A stretch of DNA of 64,000 nt from Odiellus spinosus (GCA_963920705.1 OY987239.1:1797501-1861500); one strand, 5' to 3'. Positions 1 through 8,489 are shown, counted from the stretch's first letter. Notes: a model not told the origin generated them from the letters alone. Numbers and translations are program-made.

Positions 1-35
1 TAAATGTTGAGATTTGTCCACGAAAAATCACATAT

Positions 36-108
36 CGCCCAACGTGGGGCTCGAACCCACGACCCCGAGATTAAGAGTCTCGTGCTCTACCGACTGAGCT
101 AGCCGGGC
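36..108 (-). tRNA. tRNA-Lys(CTT), consensus copy
   Basis: Read on the minus strand this is a standard 73-nt tRNA-Lys. The acceptor GCCCGGC pairs with GTTGGGC, the D stem is GCTC/GAGC, the anticodon stem CGAGA pairs with TCTCG around the loop CTCTTAA (anticodon CTT), and the T arm is GTGGG-TTCGAGC-CCCAC. There is no intron. Internal A and B boxes are intact. The first T-run (five Ts) lies about 13 nt past the 3' end. Confidence 0.92.
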
Positions 109-172
109 ACATTGTCGATGGCAAGGGTCTGAGTTGATAAATGTTGAGATTTGTCCACGAAAAAACAAAAAA

Positions 173-245
173 CACCCAACGTGGGGCTCGAACCCACGAC
201 CCCGAGATTAAGAGTATCGTGCTCTACCGACTGATCTAGCCGGGC
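173..245 (-). pseudogene. tRNA-Lys(CTT) copy, diverged
   Basis: Same frame and length as the consensus copy but with three differences: one near the acceptor 3' end (leaving a G-U pair), one in the anticodon stem that breaks a pair, and one in the D arm. A strong T-run follows directly. Probably a decaying copy, although a low level of function cannot be excluded. Confidence 0.7.
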
Positions 246-309
246 ACATTTTCGATGGCAAGGATCTGAGTTGATAAATATTGAAATTTGTGCTCGAAAT
301 AACAAACAT

Positions 310-382
310 CGCCCAACGTGGGGCTCGAACCCACGACCCCGAGATTAAGAGTCTCGTGCTCTACCGACTGAGCTAGCCGGGC
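310..382 (-). tRNA. tRNA-Lys(CTT), consensus copy
   Basis: Identical over all 73 nt to the copy at 36-108, with all four stems intact and anticodon CTT. The downstream spacer is the type without a close T-run, so termination would have to be further away. Confidence 0.9.
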
Positions 383-446
383 ACATTGTCGATGGCAAGG
401 GTCTGAGTTGATAAATGTTGAGATTTGTCCACGAAAAAACAAAAAA

Positions 447-519
447 CGCCCAACGTGGGGCTCGAACCCACGACCCCGAGATTAAGAGTCTCGTGCTCTA
501 CCGACTGAGCCAGCCGGCC
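447..519 (-). pseudogene. tRNA-Lys(CTT) copy with acceptor and D-arm changes
   Basis: Two differences from consensus, one at the start of the D stem and one in the acceptor 5' strand that breaks a pair. Anticodon arm and T arm are intact, and T-runs follow immediately. Borderline between functional and decaying. Confidence 0.6.
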
Positions 520-583
520 ACATTTTCGATGGCAAGGATCTGAGTTGATAAATATTGAGATTTGAACTCGAAATAACAAACAA

Positions 584-656
584 CGCCCATCGTGGGGCTC
601 GAACCCACGACCCCGAGATTAAGAGTCTCGTGCTCTACCGACTGATCTAGCCGGGC
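584..656 (-). pseudogene. tRNA-Lys(CTT) copy, diverged
   Basis: Two differences from consensus, in the 3' acceptor strand and in the D arm (the same D-arm change as the copy at 173). It is the last complete unit before the LINE insertion. Confidence 0.6.
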
Positions 657-715
657 ACATTGTCGATGGCAAGGGTCTGAGTTGATAAATGTTGAGATTT
701 GTCCACGAAAAAACA

Positions 716-728
716 CTTTTTATGGTTA
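716..728 (+). repeat. 13-bp inverted repeat, LINE left end
   Basis: CTTTTTATGGTTA at the left boundary is the exact reverse complement of TAACCATAAAAAG at 5865-5877 on the right boundary. Terminal inverted repeats are not usual for LINEs. Confidence 0.8.
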
Positions 729-925
729 GGGAGACTCTAGTTAGCTCTCGTGGAGTGCGGTTGTTTTTTCTCTCTCTCCACGTTTCGCCTTGTCCTCGGT
801 CTTTTTTATCGTGTTTCGGGTGGATTTAGTTCGTAGATTTTTTGTTCGTTGCCCTTTCGCTAATCTTCAGTTTTTACGCGAGAGTTTTCTTCCGATACCG
901 GTTTTCCTTCGGGAATTCCGCGAAT

Positions 926-1841
926 ATGGAGGCGCTTACCCGTAGCGTCTTCCTAGTTTGTACAGTTTTGTCTCCCGTTGTCGTTGTTGCTGCAGTGAAG
1001 CGATCTTTTGGTTTAAACGCGATTTCGTCGGTCGTTGCTGGGGTCGGAGGATTTTTTATCACGTTTTTGTCGAAGGAAGATGCGGAGGAGTGTATCAATG
1101 CTGGAGAAAGTAGACGTAGTCCTTTGTCCTGCTGAGAGTGTCGTTGCCAGGTCTATCGTTATCAAAATTTTTGGTTTACCGGAATTCGTGTCTGATGAAG
1201 CTATTCTCGCCAAACTCCTTTCCCTTGGTTGCGAGATCGTTTGGCGCCGAGTCGACGGGCTATATCTTGGGGAACGCTGCATTCGCGTGATTCTACCAGA
1301 CGGCGTTTCATCACTTCCGTACGGACTAAAAATTGCGGATGTCCTTGGCCGAGAAAATTTTTATCGTGTCCGCCATGAGGCTCAGAATCGGGTGTGTAAC
1401 GGCTGCTTGGCGGAGGGCCATGTTTATAAAACATGTCCGCGCAACAAATGTCGTCGTTGTGCCCTTCATGGGCATTTGGCTCGGGATTGCCCAGGAGTAG
1501 TTGAAATCGCTTCCGAGGTGGACGCGTCTCTCGCTTCTTCCCATGTCGTCGTCGAGCAGACAAGTGCCATCTTGCACTTTCCCTCAATTCCGGAGTCCGT
1601 ACCCGCGCAGGTTCCGCATTCGGCCGAGCCATTGGACGCAGTGCCTCTTGTTGATGGCTCTCATAATGTTTCGACGGAAGTTCCAGAGGATATGCTCGTC
1701 GACGGTACTATCCCTACTGACGACTCTTCGGCTGCTTGGAAAATAGTCGGGGGTTCCCGGGGGGAGAAGCATTTGCTCCTTCTGACCATTCTTCGCAGCC
1801 GAAAAAATCAGGATATATCCGTAAACCTAGTCCGAATCTAG
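926..1841 (+). pseudogene. LINE ORF1, CCHC zinc-knuckle protein (frame change)
   Basis: ORF1 of the LINE would encode the nucleic-acid-binding protein that packages element RNA. It begins at ATG 926 (MEALTRSVFL). The reading frame changes near position 1100, and homology to the related fragment at 7018-7751 then continues to the stop at 1839-1841. Near the middle of the second part lie two CCHC knuckles, CNGCLAEGHVYKTC and CRRCALHGHLARDC, both of spacing C-x2-C-x4-H-x4-C. These follow a stretch (SSLPYGLKIADVLGRENFYR) shared with the second LINE. The C-terminal part is rich in Ser, Pro and acidic residues. The 61-bp gap to ORF2 suits a two-ORF LINE. Similarity to the other copy makes the assignment firm; the exact position of the frame change is only approximate. 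Confidence 0.85.
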
Positions 1842-1902
1842 CCGCGGCCAGAGGATTTGTTCCTCATTCGAAGACCGGCCCCTCCTTGTCTCAGTAACTG
1901 GT

Positions 1903-4900
1903 ATGGTGTTGAAACTTGCATCTTTAAACATTAACGGTTTACGAGACTGTCTTAAAATACAACATTTAATTGAATACGTTAAAAATTTCGATGTTATATT
2001 TTTACAGGAAACGCATTGGGCCGATTCTCACGTTTGTTTATTTAAAAAACAATTTTCCTGGCCTTAATTTTTTTCTAACGATATTGAGACGGGTTTTTGT
2101 GGGGTAGCTGTGTTATTTCCTACTAAAATCGATTGTCGTGTTTTAAATGTCTCTGAAGTATTCCCGGGGCGAGCCATAGCCGTTACTGTATCTTACCTCA
2201 ACGAACAAATTCACTTCTTTAATATTTATGCCCCTAACTCTGATTCGTTGCGTAATATATTTTTTTCCACTATCGTCTCTTTTTGCCCCGATGGGCGACT
2301 GGTTTTAGGGGGTGATTTTAATGATATAATAAATTCTGATCTTGATCGTGACCCAAAGCCTATTCGGCTCGCACGGCCCACTGCGTCTGCCTTAAAAAAC
2401 ATGTCTGATACTCTCAAGATGGTTGACACTTATAGGCTTAAACATGGCACTCATTTTGATTTTACTCGTTCGGGTTATGTTTTTGGCAAATTTATTCGCT
2501 CTCGAATAGATTATATTTTTGTACAGAAGGTTGACTCTCCCAATGTTAAACAATCCTTTATTACTGATTGTCCGCTATCGGACCATAGAATGGCGGTAGC
2601 CCATCTCGATTTCGCAGGGGTGGTCCGAGGTCCTGGCACTTGGGCGTTTAATGACTCTTTCCTTGACGAACAGGTGTTTTGCACTGCTATCCAACGGATT
2701 ATTGCTCGTAGTCGCCTCTCTCCAGAGTACACGACCGATATCTTTCAGTGGTACGAAGCCCTCAAGTCCAGCTTACGTGACTAAGCCATGTTTTATGGTA
2801 AAACCCGTACCACGGTTCGTCGTCAAGCTCGCGCGACCTTAACCGCACGGCTTACTAAGCTCTCGGACGAGTTAACCCGCACACGCTCCCCCCAGATTGA
2901 ACATGATCACGTGGCAGTTCAGGCTCAGCTAGGTGCTCACGATTTATACGAGCTTCAAGGCGCCGTCATTCGTTCAAACACGGAGTGGCGCGACCTCGGC
3001 GAGACCCCTTCTAGCTTTTTCCTTCGCCTCGAAAAATACCGCCAAGAGAGGCGGGCCATCAAGTTCCTTACCTTGCCTGATGGCACGGAGCTACGGGACG
3101 GCAGCAGGGTGCGTGCAGAGATTTTTCGGTTTTATAGCGAATTATACGAACAAATACCTATTGACAATTCTTCGGCTGACCATTTTGCCTCATTCATCGA
3201 TAAGCCACTCTCGCTGGACGATACCACTGACTGTGATAGACCCGTTTCTTGGCCTGAATTAATTGCGGCACTCCGCTCTATGTCTGTGGGCCGCAGTCCG
3301 GGCACCGACGGATTAACTGTTCGCTTTTGGCGTTTTTTTTTAACGCTGATAAAAGACGATTTCTTGAGGCTTCTCCACACCATCTACAGTGAGGGCCGGT
3401 TACCTCCCTCGATGACGAAGGGGATGGTGGTCTTGCTCCCCAAAGACGGGGATCCATCACTTCTGTCTAATTGGCGTCCCATTACTCTGTTGAATACAGA
3501 TCGCAAGCTGGTCGCGAAAGTTTTCGCCTCACGCTTGGCGGTGATCGCACCGTCCGTCCTTTCCCCTAGTCAAACCGGTTCCATTCGTGGCCGTACAGTT
3601 ACCACGACTTGCCGTTATATACTTGATGTGTTGTCCTACTTATCGATCCACAGACAACCTGGTATACTATTAAAAATGGACCTAAGAAAGGCTTATGACC
3701 TAGTGGACTGGTATTTTCTTGGCCGCACCCTTGCGGCTTTCGGTTTCGGCTCATTTTTTCGAACTTGGATTGAAATATTTCTCGCAGGTAGCAGCACCAC
3801 AATCAAGGTCAATGGATTTCTCACGAACTACTTCCGGTTGCGCCGTTCACTTCGCCAGGGCTGCCCGCTCAGCCCGCTGCTTTATGCTTTCTCCACCGAA
3901 CCGCTCTGTCTGGCGCTTAATAGAAGTCCTGCGATACAGCGTCTTCGGATACTCACTTTTCCTTGCCCGGTGCTTTTTCAACATGTCGACGACAATACGT
4001 TATTGTTGGCTTCGACTTCCTCGATAACTCATGTCATTCAGACATACGAAGATTACGGCAAAGCGTCAGGGGCTCAGATTAATCTCACGAAATGTTCCGG
4101 CCAGTGGATGGGTTCGTGGGAATCAAATTCCGTCGCCGTTATCTCAGGTGTTACTGTGGCGTCTGATCCCAAAAAATTGCTTGGGCTGCACTTAACTCGC
4201 CACAATGCGGTGTCTCAAGCCCTTAACTGGGACAGCCGGCTGAGAGGAATCATTGCCCTCCTCCGGGTATGGAAGCAACGCCGGTTAACGGTTCTCGGCA
4301 AAGTAATTGTCCTTAACTGTCTGGTCACTACCAGGCTTTGGCATGTGGCAAAGGTTTTGCCTTATTCTGCGGCATTCTCCCTTGCCCTGCGGACTGTTTT
4401 CTTGGATTTTCTTTGGGGCTCTCGCTATCATGCCGTCGACTACAATACGCTCATCCGCCCGCGCGCATCCGGGGGCTTTGGACTGATTGACTTTGACACC
4501 AAAGTTAAGGCTTTTCGTTTGCAGGAAGCGTCCGCCGCTCTTTTAAACGAACTGGCCCCATTCGACTTTACCATACATACCCTCCTTTTTAATGAATATG
4601 GAGGTGGACTTCTTCCATGGCCGCATGCTTTCCGTATCCCTTTTCAACATCAGCTAGTGCGCGACACGTCTCCGCGCTACGTCGATATGTTGCGCTCATG
4701 GAGCACTTATTTGCACGCTTGCGACCTCAGGGTGGCTCCGCTTACTGACCCACTCGACGAATCGCTTTTCTTCAATCCTCGACTCGCCATGTCTCCAACA
4801 TATCGTCGGGAATGTTTCGTCATGGCGTCTGGCGGATTCAAGAGCCTTCGCGATATACATTATGAGGTTAAGCCTGGGTTTTTGCCTCCTGGAGCGATTT

Positions 4901-5745
4901 CCGATCAATGTTTTTTATCTGACCCTTTCTCGGAAATACCGATGGCTCGCATCCAGATATTGTATGCGGCAATCCGTTCTTCCCTACCACGGGAATGGTC
5001 GCGGCTCTTCCTCCGTTCTGCCAGCAAGAGTAGAGACCGTCCATATGAGTTTCATTTAGAAACCCTGGAGGGCGCAGCCCAACCGTTCGCCGTGTTGCCC
5101 ATCAAGAAAACGTACCTCACACTCATGGTTCGAGACTATGAATCCACGGGAGAGGAGCGTTGGCGGCAATTTCTAGTCAATCCTTTGCCTCGCGTGCAAT
5201 TCAAGAAACTATCGAACAATACGCTTGGCTCGGCTTTATCAACCTCTAACTTAAGAGTTGTTCATCAGGGCTTTCCAGTAAAATCACGTCTTCTTCATGC
5301 CAAATTGGTGACAGATGCCTTATGTGTATTCTGCCTAAGTGCCTCTGAAACTGTAGATCATCTTTTCCTTACTTGTCCCAAGGTCGTTTACGTGTGGGAG
5401 TCAATCTTTTTAGTATTTTGCATTTATACCCAGGATCCCTGTTTTACATTCGGTAGTCACTCTTATAATCTCGTCATTTATCACTGTAGGTCCCCTCCCC
5501 CTGATCAAACAAAGATTTTTTGGCACTCCGCCCTTTTATTGTTAAGTATAGTTAAATTTTGCATATGGAAATATAGATGTCTGATTGAAAGTCGTACATC
5601 GTTAGGGCCGCAGCTTCCATTTCGATTTAACGCTATAAGAGCGCTTATTCGTCGCGAACTACATTCTTATATACGTTTACTCGTGCATAAACAAGCTATG
5701 TCTCCGGTAGCAGCGATCTTAACTAAGTTTAACGCTTTATTCTAA
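1903..5745 (+). pseudogene. LINE ORF2, APE endonuclease plus reverse transcriptase, two in-frame stops
   Basis: One continuous frame of about 1280 codons from ATG 1903 to the stop at 5743-5745, interrupted by TAA at 2065 and 2782. Endonuclease: LASLNINGLRD with N9, QETHW with E36, then NIYAPN, GGDFND, RSRIDYIFV and the SDH motif at about 2577-2585. Reverse transcriptase, numbered from Met at 2788: GRSPGTDGL, NWRPITLLNTD (W at 229), KMDLRKAYD (D298), RQGCPLSPLLYAF, and the catalytic box as HVDD (D401, D402) in place of the common YADD. After the RT come the L1-type thumb and connection regions and a C-terminal zinc motif C846-x2-C849-x8-H858-x4-C863. Target-primed reverse transcription is the known activity of the family. 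Because both stops are in frame and the rest is uninterrupted, the copy looks fairly young. Confidence 0.9.
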
Positions 5746-5864
5746 AATTTTGGGTTTCTTTTTTTTCGTTCAAGTGGTATGCTCATGCTAATTTTGTGTT
5801 AAAAATTTAAGAGATTTATTTCGATTAATGTGTTTCTTATTTGTTCTTAACCTTCAACTACTTT

Positions 5865-5877
5865 TAACCATAAAAAG
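5865..5877 (+). repeat. 13-bp inverted repeat, LINE right end
   Basis: Exact reverse complement of 716-728. Its last three bases (AAG) also match the resumed tRNA sequence, so the boundary is ambiguous by about three bases. Confidence 0.8.
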
Positions 5878-5910
5878 AGTCTCGTGCTCTACCGACTGAG
5901 CTAGCCGGGC
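5875..5910 (-). pseudogene. 5' half of a tRNA-Lys gene cut by the LINE
   Basis: This holds tRNA positions 1 to 36 (acceptor 5' strand, D arm, anticodon 5' stem and anticodon CTT) and stops at the LINE 3' end. The matching 3' half and part of its spacer are absent from the other side of the LINE. Confidence 0.85.
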
Positions 5911-5974
5911 ACATCGTCGATCTCAAGGATCTGAGTTGATAAATGTTGAGATTTGTCCACGAAAAAACAAAAAA

Positions 5975-6047
5975 CGCCCAACGTGGGGCTCGAACCCACG
6001 ACCCCGAGATTAAGAGTATCGTGCTCTACCGACTAAGCTAACCGCCC
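5975..6047 (-). pseudogene. tRNA-Lys(CTT) copy, diverged
   Basis: Anticodon CTT is kept, but there are changes in the anticodon stem, the D arm and the acceptor 5' strand. Strong T-runs lie directly downstream on the minus strand. Confidence 0.6.
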
Positions 6048-6111
6048 ATATTGTCGATGGCAAGGATCTGAGTTGATAAATATTGAGATTTGTGCTCGAA
6101 ATAACAAACAT

Positions 6112-6184
6112 CGCCCAACGTGGGGCTCGAACCCACGACCCCGAGATTAAGAGTCTCGTGCTCTACCTACTGAACTAGCAGGGC
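6112..6184 (-). pseudogene. tRNA-Lys(CTT) copy, D-arm changes
   Basis: Anticodon and T arms are consensus. The D arm and the acceptor/D junction carry three differences that weaken the A box. Confidence 0.6.
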
Positions 6185-6248
6185 ACAATGTCGATGGCAA
6201 GGATCTGAGTTGATAAATGTTCAGATTTGTCCACGAAAAAACATATAC

Positions 6249-6321
6249 CGCCCATCGAGGGGCTCGAACCCACGACCCCGAGATTAAGAGTCTCGTGCTC
6301 TACCGACTGAGCTAGCCGGGC
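6249..6321 (-). tRNA. tRNA-Lys(CTT), one T-stem and one acceptor change
   Basis: D and anticodon arms match consensus. The T-stem 3' strand reads CCCTC in place of CCCAC, and the acceptor 3' strand has one change. It may still fold. A T-run lies about 12 nt downstream. Confidence 0.5.
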
Positions 6322-6385
6322 ACAATGTCGATACCAAGGGTCTGAGTTGATAAATGTTGAGATTTGTCCACGAAAAAACAAAGAA

Positions 6386-6458
6386 CGCCCAACGTGGAGC
6401 TCGAACCCACGACCCCGAGATTAAGAGTCTCGTGCTCTACCGACTGAGATAGCCGGGC
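6386..6458 (-). pseudogene. tRNA-Lys(CTT) copy, D- and T-arm changes
   Basis: One change in the D arm and one in the T-stem 3' strand. Anticodon CTT is intact. Confidence 0.55.
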
Positions 6459-6522
6459 ACATTGCCGATGGCAAGGATCTGAGTTGATAAATATTGAGAT
6501 TTGTTTTCGAAATAACATACAT

Positions 6523-6595
6523 CTCCCAACGTGGGGCTCGAACCCACGACCCCGAGATTAAGAGTCTCGTGCTCTACCGACTGAGATAGCCGGGC
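6523..6595 (-). pseudogene. tRNA-Lys(CTT) copy, diverged
   Basis: Shares the D-arm change of the copy at 6386 and has one more in the terminal acceptor pairs. The spacer lacks a close T-run. Confidence 0.55.
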
Positions 6596-6659
6596 ACATT
6601 GCCGATGGCAAGGATCTGAGTTGATAAATGTTGAGATTTGTCCACGAAAAAACAAATAT

Positions 6660-6732
6660 CGCCCAACGTGGGGCTCGAACCCACGACCCCGAGGTTAAGA
6701 GTCTCGTGCTCTACCGACTGAGCTAGCCGGGC
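6660..6732 (-). tRNA. tRNA-Lys(CTT), one anticodon-stem change
   Basis: A single difference from consensus, at the loop-closing pair of the anticodon stem (position 39). All other stems are intact and a run of six Ts lies about 12 nt downstream. The best-preserved copy right of the LINE. Confidence 0.65.
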
Positions 6733-6796
6733 ACATGGTCGATGGCAAGAATCCGAGTTGATAAATGTTGAGATTTGTCCACGATATAACAAACAT

Positions 6797-6869
6797 CGTC
6801 CTACGTGGGGCTCGAACCCACGACCCCGAGTTTAAGAGTCTCGTGCTCTACCGAATGAGCTAGCCGGGG
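6797..6869 (-). pseudogene. tRNA-Lys(CTT) copy, diverged
   Basis: Five differences, including the first acceptor base, the 3' acceptor strand and the anticodon stem. Decayed copy. Confidence 0.6.
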
Positions 6870-6933
6870 ACATTGCCGATGGCAATGATCTGAGTTGATA
6901 AACGTTGAGATTTGTCCACGAAAAAACAAATAT

Positions 6934-6947
6934 CGCCCAACGTGGGG
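6934..6947 (-). pseudogene. 3' tip of a tRNA-Lys gene
   Basis: Only the last 14 nt remain (acceptor 3' strand and part of the T stem). The sequence then switches to the second LINE fragment. Confidence 0.8.
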
Positions 6948-7934
6948 ACTATCTGAATCACTGGTGGAAAGGTGATACTTGCCGGCACCCCTGGTAAGTA
7001 TAGCCGCAAAGGTCTGATCAACCCTGGGATTGTCTGGCATCTGTGCAGCAAACAGAAATGGGAACCTCCGGAGTACATTCCATATTCAAAACGAGGCGTG
7101 GAGGAATAAGTTCCTCCTCGATTACACAAGTGGTGGACGGTAACTCGATAGGTGTATTCCAAGAGGGGCAATTTCCGATAACATGCCCTTGTTGATCGCA
7201 TTTACGGCAAAGAAACTGAGGGCATTGCTTATAGATATGATCAGTGGCCAGACATTTGTTGCACACCTTCACTTGTGATTCATGCTTGACCCGGTATAAA
7301 ACTTCTCGCCCCAGAACATCATAGACTCTAACTCCATATGGCAAAGAGGCTATGCCTTCGGGTAAAGTAATCCGAACTGACCGAATACCGCAATAAATTC
7401 CCGCGCGGTGGCGTTTAATGATATCACCACGAATAGCGCAACCCATCGCTACCAATTTTTTAGACAGGGCCTCATCCATAACATACTCCGGCATATCGTA
7501 AAACGTTGCCAGATCGTTTTTTGCGTGGCATTGGATATTTCATACAACTCACCACGTAATTCCAACCCGGAATCAATGGCATCCGATACATCAGCTTCCG
7601 ACAGAAATGTAACAACGTAACCACCTGTAGACGGTACAAAGGACGTGACCGCTTTCGTACCATATTCACTGTTCAAAACGGCCGCAATATCTTCCAAAAC
7701 CGGTAAAACTCCTTTACAATCAATGAACACTGAGCGTTTTAAAATATCCATCCTGGGGAAACCCCAGGAGGGCAGCGAAAGGAAGGCTAAAACAAAACTT
7801 CAATCTAAAATAAACTAACTCGCAAAAAAAAAAAACTAAAAAGGAGATAACAACGGCAACCTCGATACTAAGCAGGAATACGCGGAGCGCGAGAAAACGT
7901 GACCGTTTCCGACAAAAGCCAAAAATGGACTCCA
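6948..7934 (-). mobile_element. Second LINE fragment, 5' part only, in a tRNA-Gln gene
   Basis: About 1 kb of a related but distinct LINE on the minus strand: 5' leader about 7934-7752 and ORF1 7751-7018, cut off before any ORF2. Its 5' end begins right after the anticodon of a tRNA-Gln(TTG)-like gene; its truncated end abuts the T stem of the last tRNA-Lys copy. Protein-level similarity to the first LINE is clear, but the leaders differ, so it is another subfamily. The fragment now bridges the two tRNA arrays, which suggests a deletion or recombination after insertion. Confidence 0.85.
7018..7751 (-). pseudogene. ORF1 of second LINE (CCHC protein), frame change
   Basis: Starts at ATG 7751 (MDILKRSVFIDCKG, compare MEALTRSVFLVCTV of the first LINE). 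The frame changes near 7495, and the protein continues through YDMPEYVMDEALSKKLVAMG to a stop near 7018. Conserved block ASLPYGVRVYDVLGREVLYR, then two CCHC knuckles, CNKCLATDHIYKQC and CRKCDQQGHVIGNC. The frame change is at a different place from that in the first LINE, so the two copies decayed independently. The C-terminal tail is acidic and not conserved. Confidence 0.8.
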
Positions 7935-7963
7935 CAAAGTCCAAACCATTACACCATGGAACC
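7935..7963 (-). pseudogene. tRNA-Gln(TTG) 5' part cut by LINE
   Basis: Contains the acceptor 5' strand, a D arm shortened by 7 bp, and the anticodon region up to TTG; the LINE 5' end follows at once. Confidence 0.75.
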
Positions 7964-8027
7964 CATGATATCAAAGAACGATTAACTATAGTTAAATTTA
8001 AATCAATTTGAAGTAATTAAAATATTA

Positions 8028-8091
8028 GGTTCCACCGAGATTCGAACTCGGATCACTGGATTCAAAGTTCTAGCCATTACACCATGGAACC
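8028..8091 (-). pseudogene. tRNA-Gln copy with 7-bp deletion at anticodon stem
   Basis: Acceptor GGTTCCA/TGGAACC and T arm are intact. Seven bases are lost between the two ACTTTG direct repeats that flank the anticodon 5' stem, so no proper anticodon arm forms. Confidence 0.75.
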
Positions 8092-8155
8092 CATGATATG
8101 AAAAAACGATTAACTATAGTTAATTTTAAATCAATTTGAAATATTTAAAACATTT

Positions 8156-8226
8156 GGTTCCACCAAGATTTGAGCTCGGATCGCTGGATTCAGAGTCCAA
8201 AGTGCTAACCAATACACCATGGAACC
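8156..8226 (-). tRNA. tRNA-Gln(CTG), best-folding copy
   Basis: A 71-nt body plus discriminator. The acceptor GGTTCCA pairs with TGGAACC, the anticodon stem TTGGA pairs with TCCAG around the loop CTCTGAA (anticodon CTG), and the T stem CCGAG pairs with CTTGG. The T loop begins CTC in place of TTC, which weakens the B box, so expression is uncertain. Confidence 0.6.
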
Positions 8227-8290
8227 CATGATATCAAAAAACGATTAACTATAGTTAATTTGAAATCAATTTGAAGTAATTAAAACACTA

Positions 8291-8361
8291 GGTTCCACCG
8301 AGATTCGAACTCGGATCACTGTATTCAAAGCCCAAAGTACTAACCATTACACCATGGAATC
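8291..8361 (-). pseudogene. tRNA-Gln(TTG)-like copy, stem mismatches
   Basis: Full length with anticodon TTG, but the acceptor has one unpaired position and the anticodon stem a G-A mismatch. Confidence 0.6.
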
Positions 8362-8425
8362 CATGATATCATAAAACGATTAACTATAGTTAATTTGAAA
8401 ACAATTTGAAATAATTAAAACATTA

Positions 8426-8489
8426 GGATCCACCGAGATTCGAACTCGGATCGCTGGATTCAAAGTGCTAACCATTACACCATGGAACC
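8426..8489 (-). pseudogene. tRNA-Gln copy with 7-bp deletion
   Basis: Same 7-bp loss between ACTTTG repeats as the copy at 8028, plus one acceptor change. Confidence 0.7.

Larger units (their letters stand above)
1..715 (-). repeat. Left part of tandem tRNA-Lys(CTT) array, 137-bp period
   Basis: Five complete tRNA-Lys-like units start at 36, 173, 310, 447 and 584, exactly 137 bp apart, all on the minus strand. Each unit is a 73-nt tRNA region plus a 64-bp spacer. Spacers alternate between two types. One has T-runs directly after the tRNA 3' end on the minus strand, which suit RNA polymerase III termination (units 173 and 447). The other lacks them (units 310 and 584). The true repeat is therefore a 274-bp dimer. 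The short open frames across these units are by-products of tRNA sequence and do not encode protein. Confidence 0.9.
716..5877 (+). mobile_element. Near full-length LINE inserted in the tRNA-Lys array (L1/Tx1-like)
   Basis: A 5.16-kb APE-type non-LTR retrotransposon: 5' leader about 716-925, ORF1 926-1841, ORF2 1903-5745, 3' tail 5746-5877. The reverse-transcriptase core and the order endonuclease, RT, C-terminal CCHC are as in the L1 superfamily. The wording around NWRPITLLNTDRKL most resembles the Tx1 group; that placement is my judgement. Several Tx1-group LINEs are known to be target-specific (for example Keno in U2 snRNA and Mutsu in 5S rRNA genes). The 3' end joins the tRNA-Lys anticodon loop and the 5' end joins the spacer, with about 42 bp of the expected unit missing. 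There is no long poly(A) tail. It lies antisense to the tRNA genes. ORF1 has a frame change and ORF2 two in-frame stops, so this copy is not active as it stands. Confidence 0.92.
5911..6947 (-). repeat. Right part of tandem tRNA-Lys(CTT) array
   Basis: The array resumes after the LINE with unit starts at 5975, 6112, 6249, 6386, 6523, 6660, 6797 and 6934, again exactly 137 bp apart. The units are more diverged than on the left side. The last one is cut at 6947, inside the T stem, by the second LINE fragment. Confidence 0.9.

Noticed and set aside
99-716. Series of 68-72-codon minus-strand open frames with the shared peptide SVEHETLNLGVVGSSPTLG
   Set aside because: They are the tRNA-Lys genes and spacers translated. 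Periodicity and tRNA folding explain them fully.
1903-5745. Alternative genetic code in which TAA is read as sense
   Set aside because: Only two cases in one mobile element. The homeobox and transposase frames end at normal stops and the tRNAs are metazoan-like.
716-5877. LTR element or DNA transposon because of the inverted ends
   Set aside because: The order CCHC ORF1, APE endonuclease, reverse transcriptase and C-terminal zinc motif, with no LTRs, integrase or protease, is that of a LINE.
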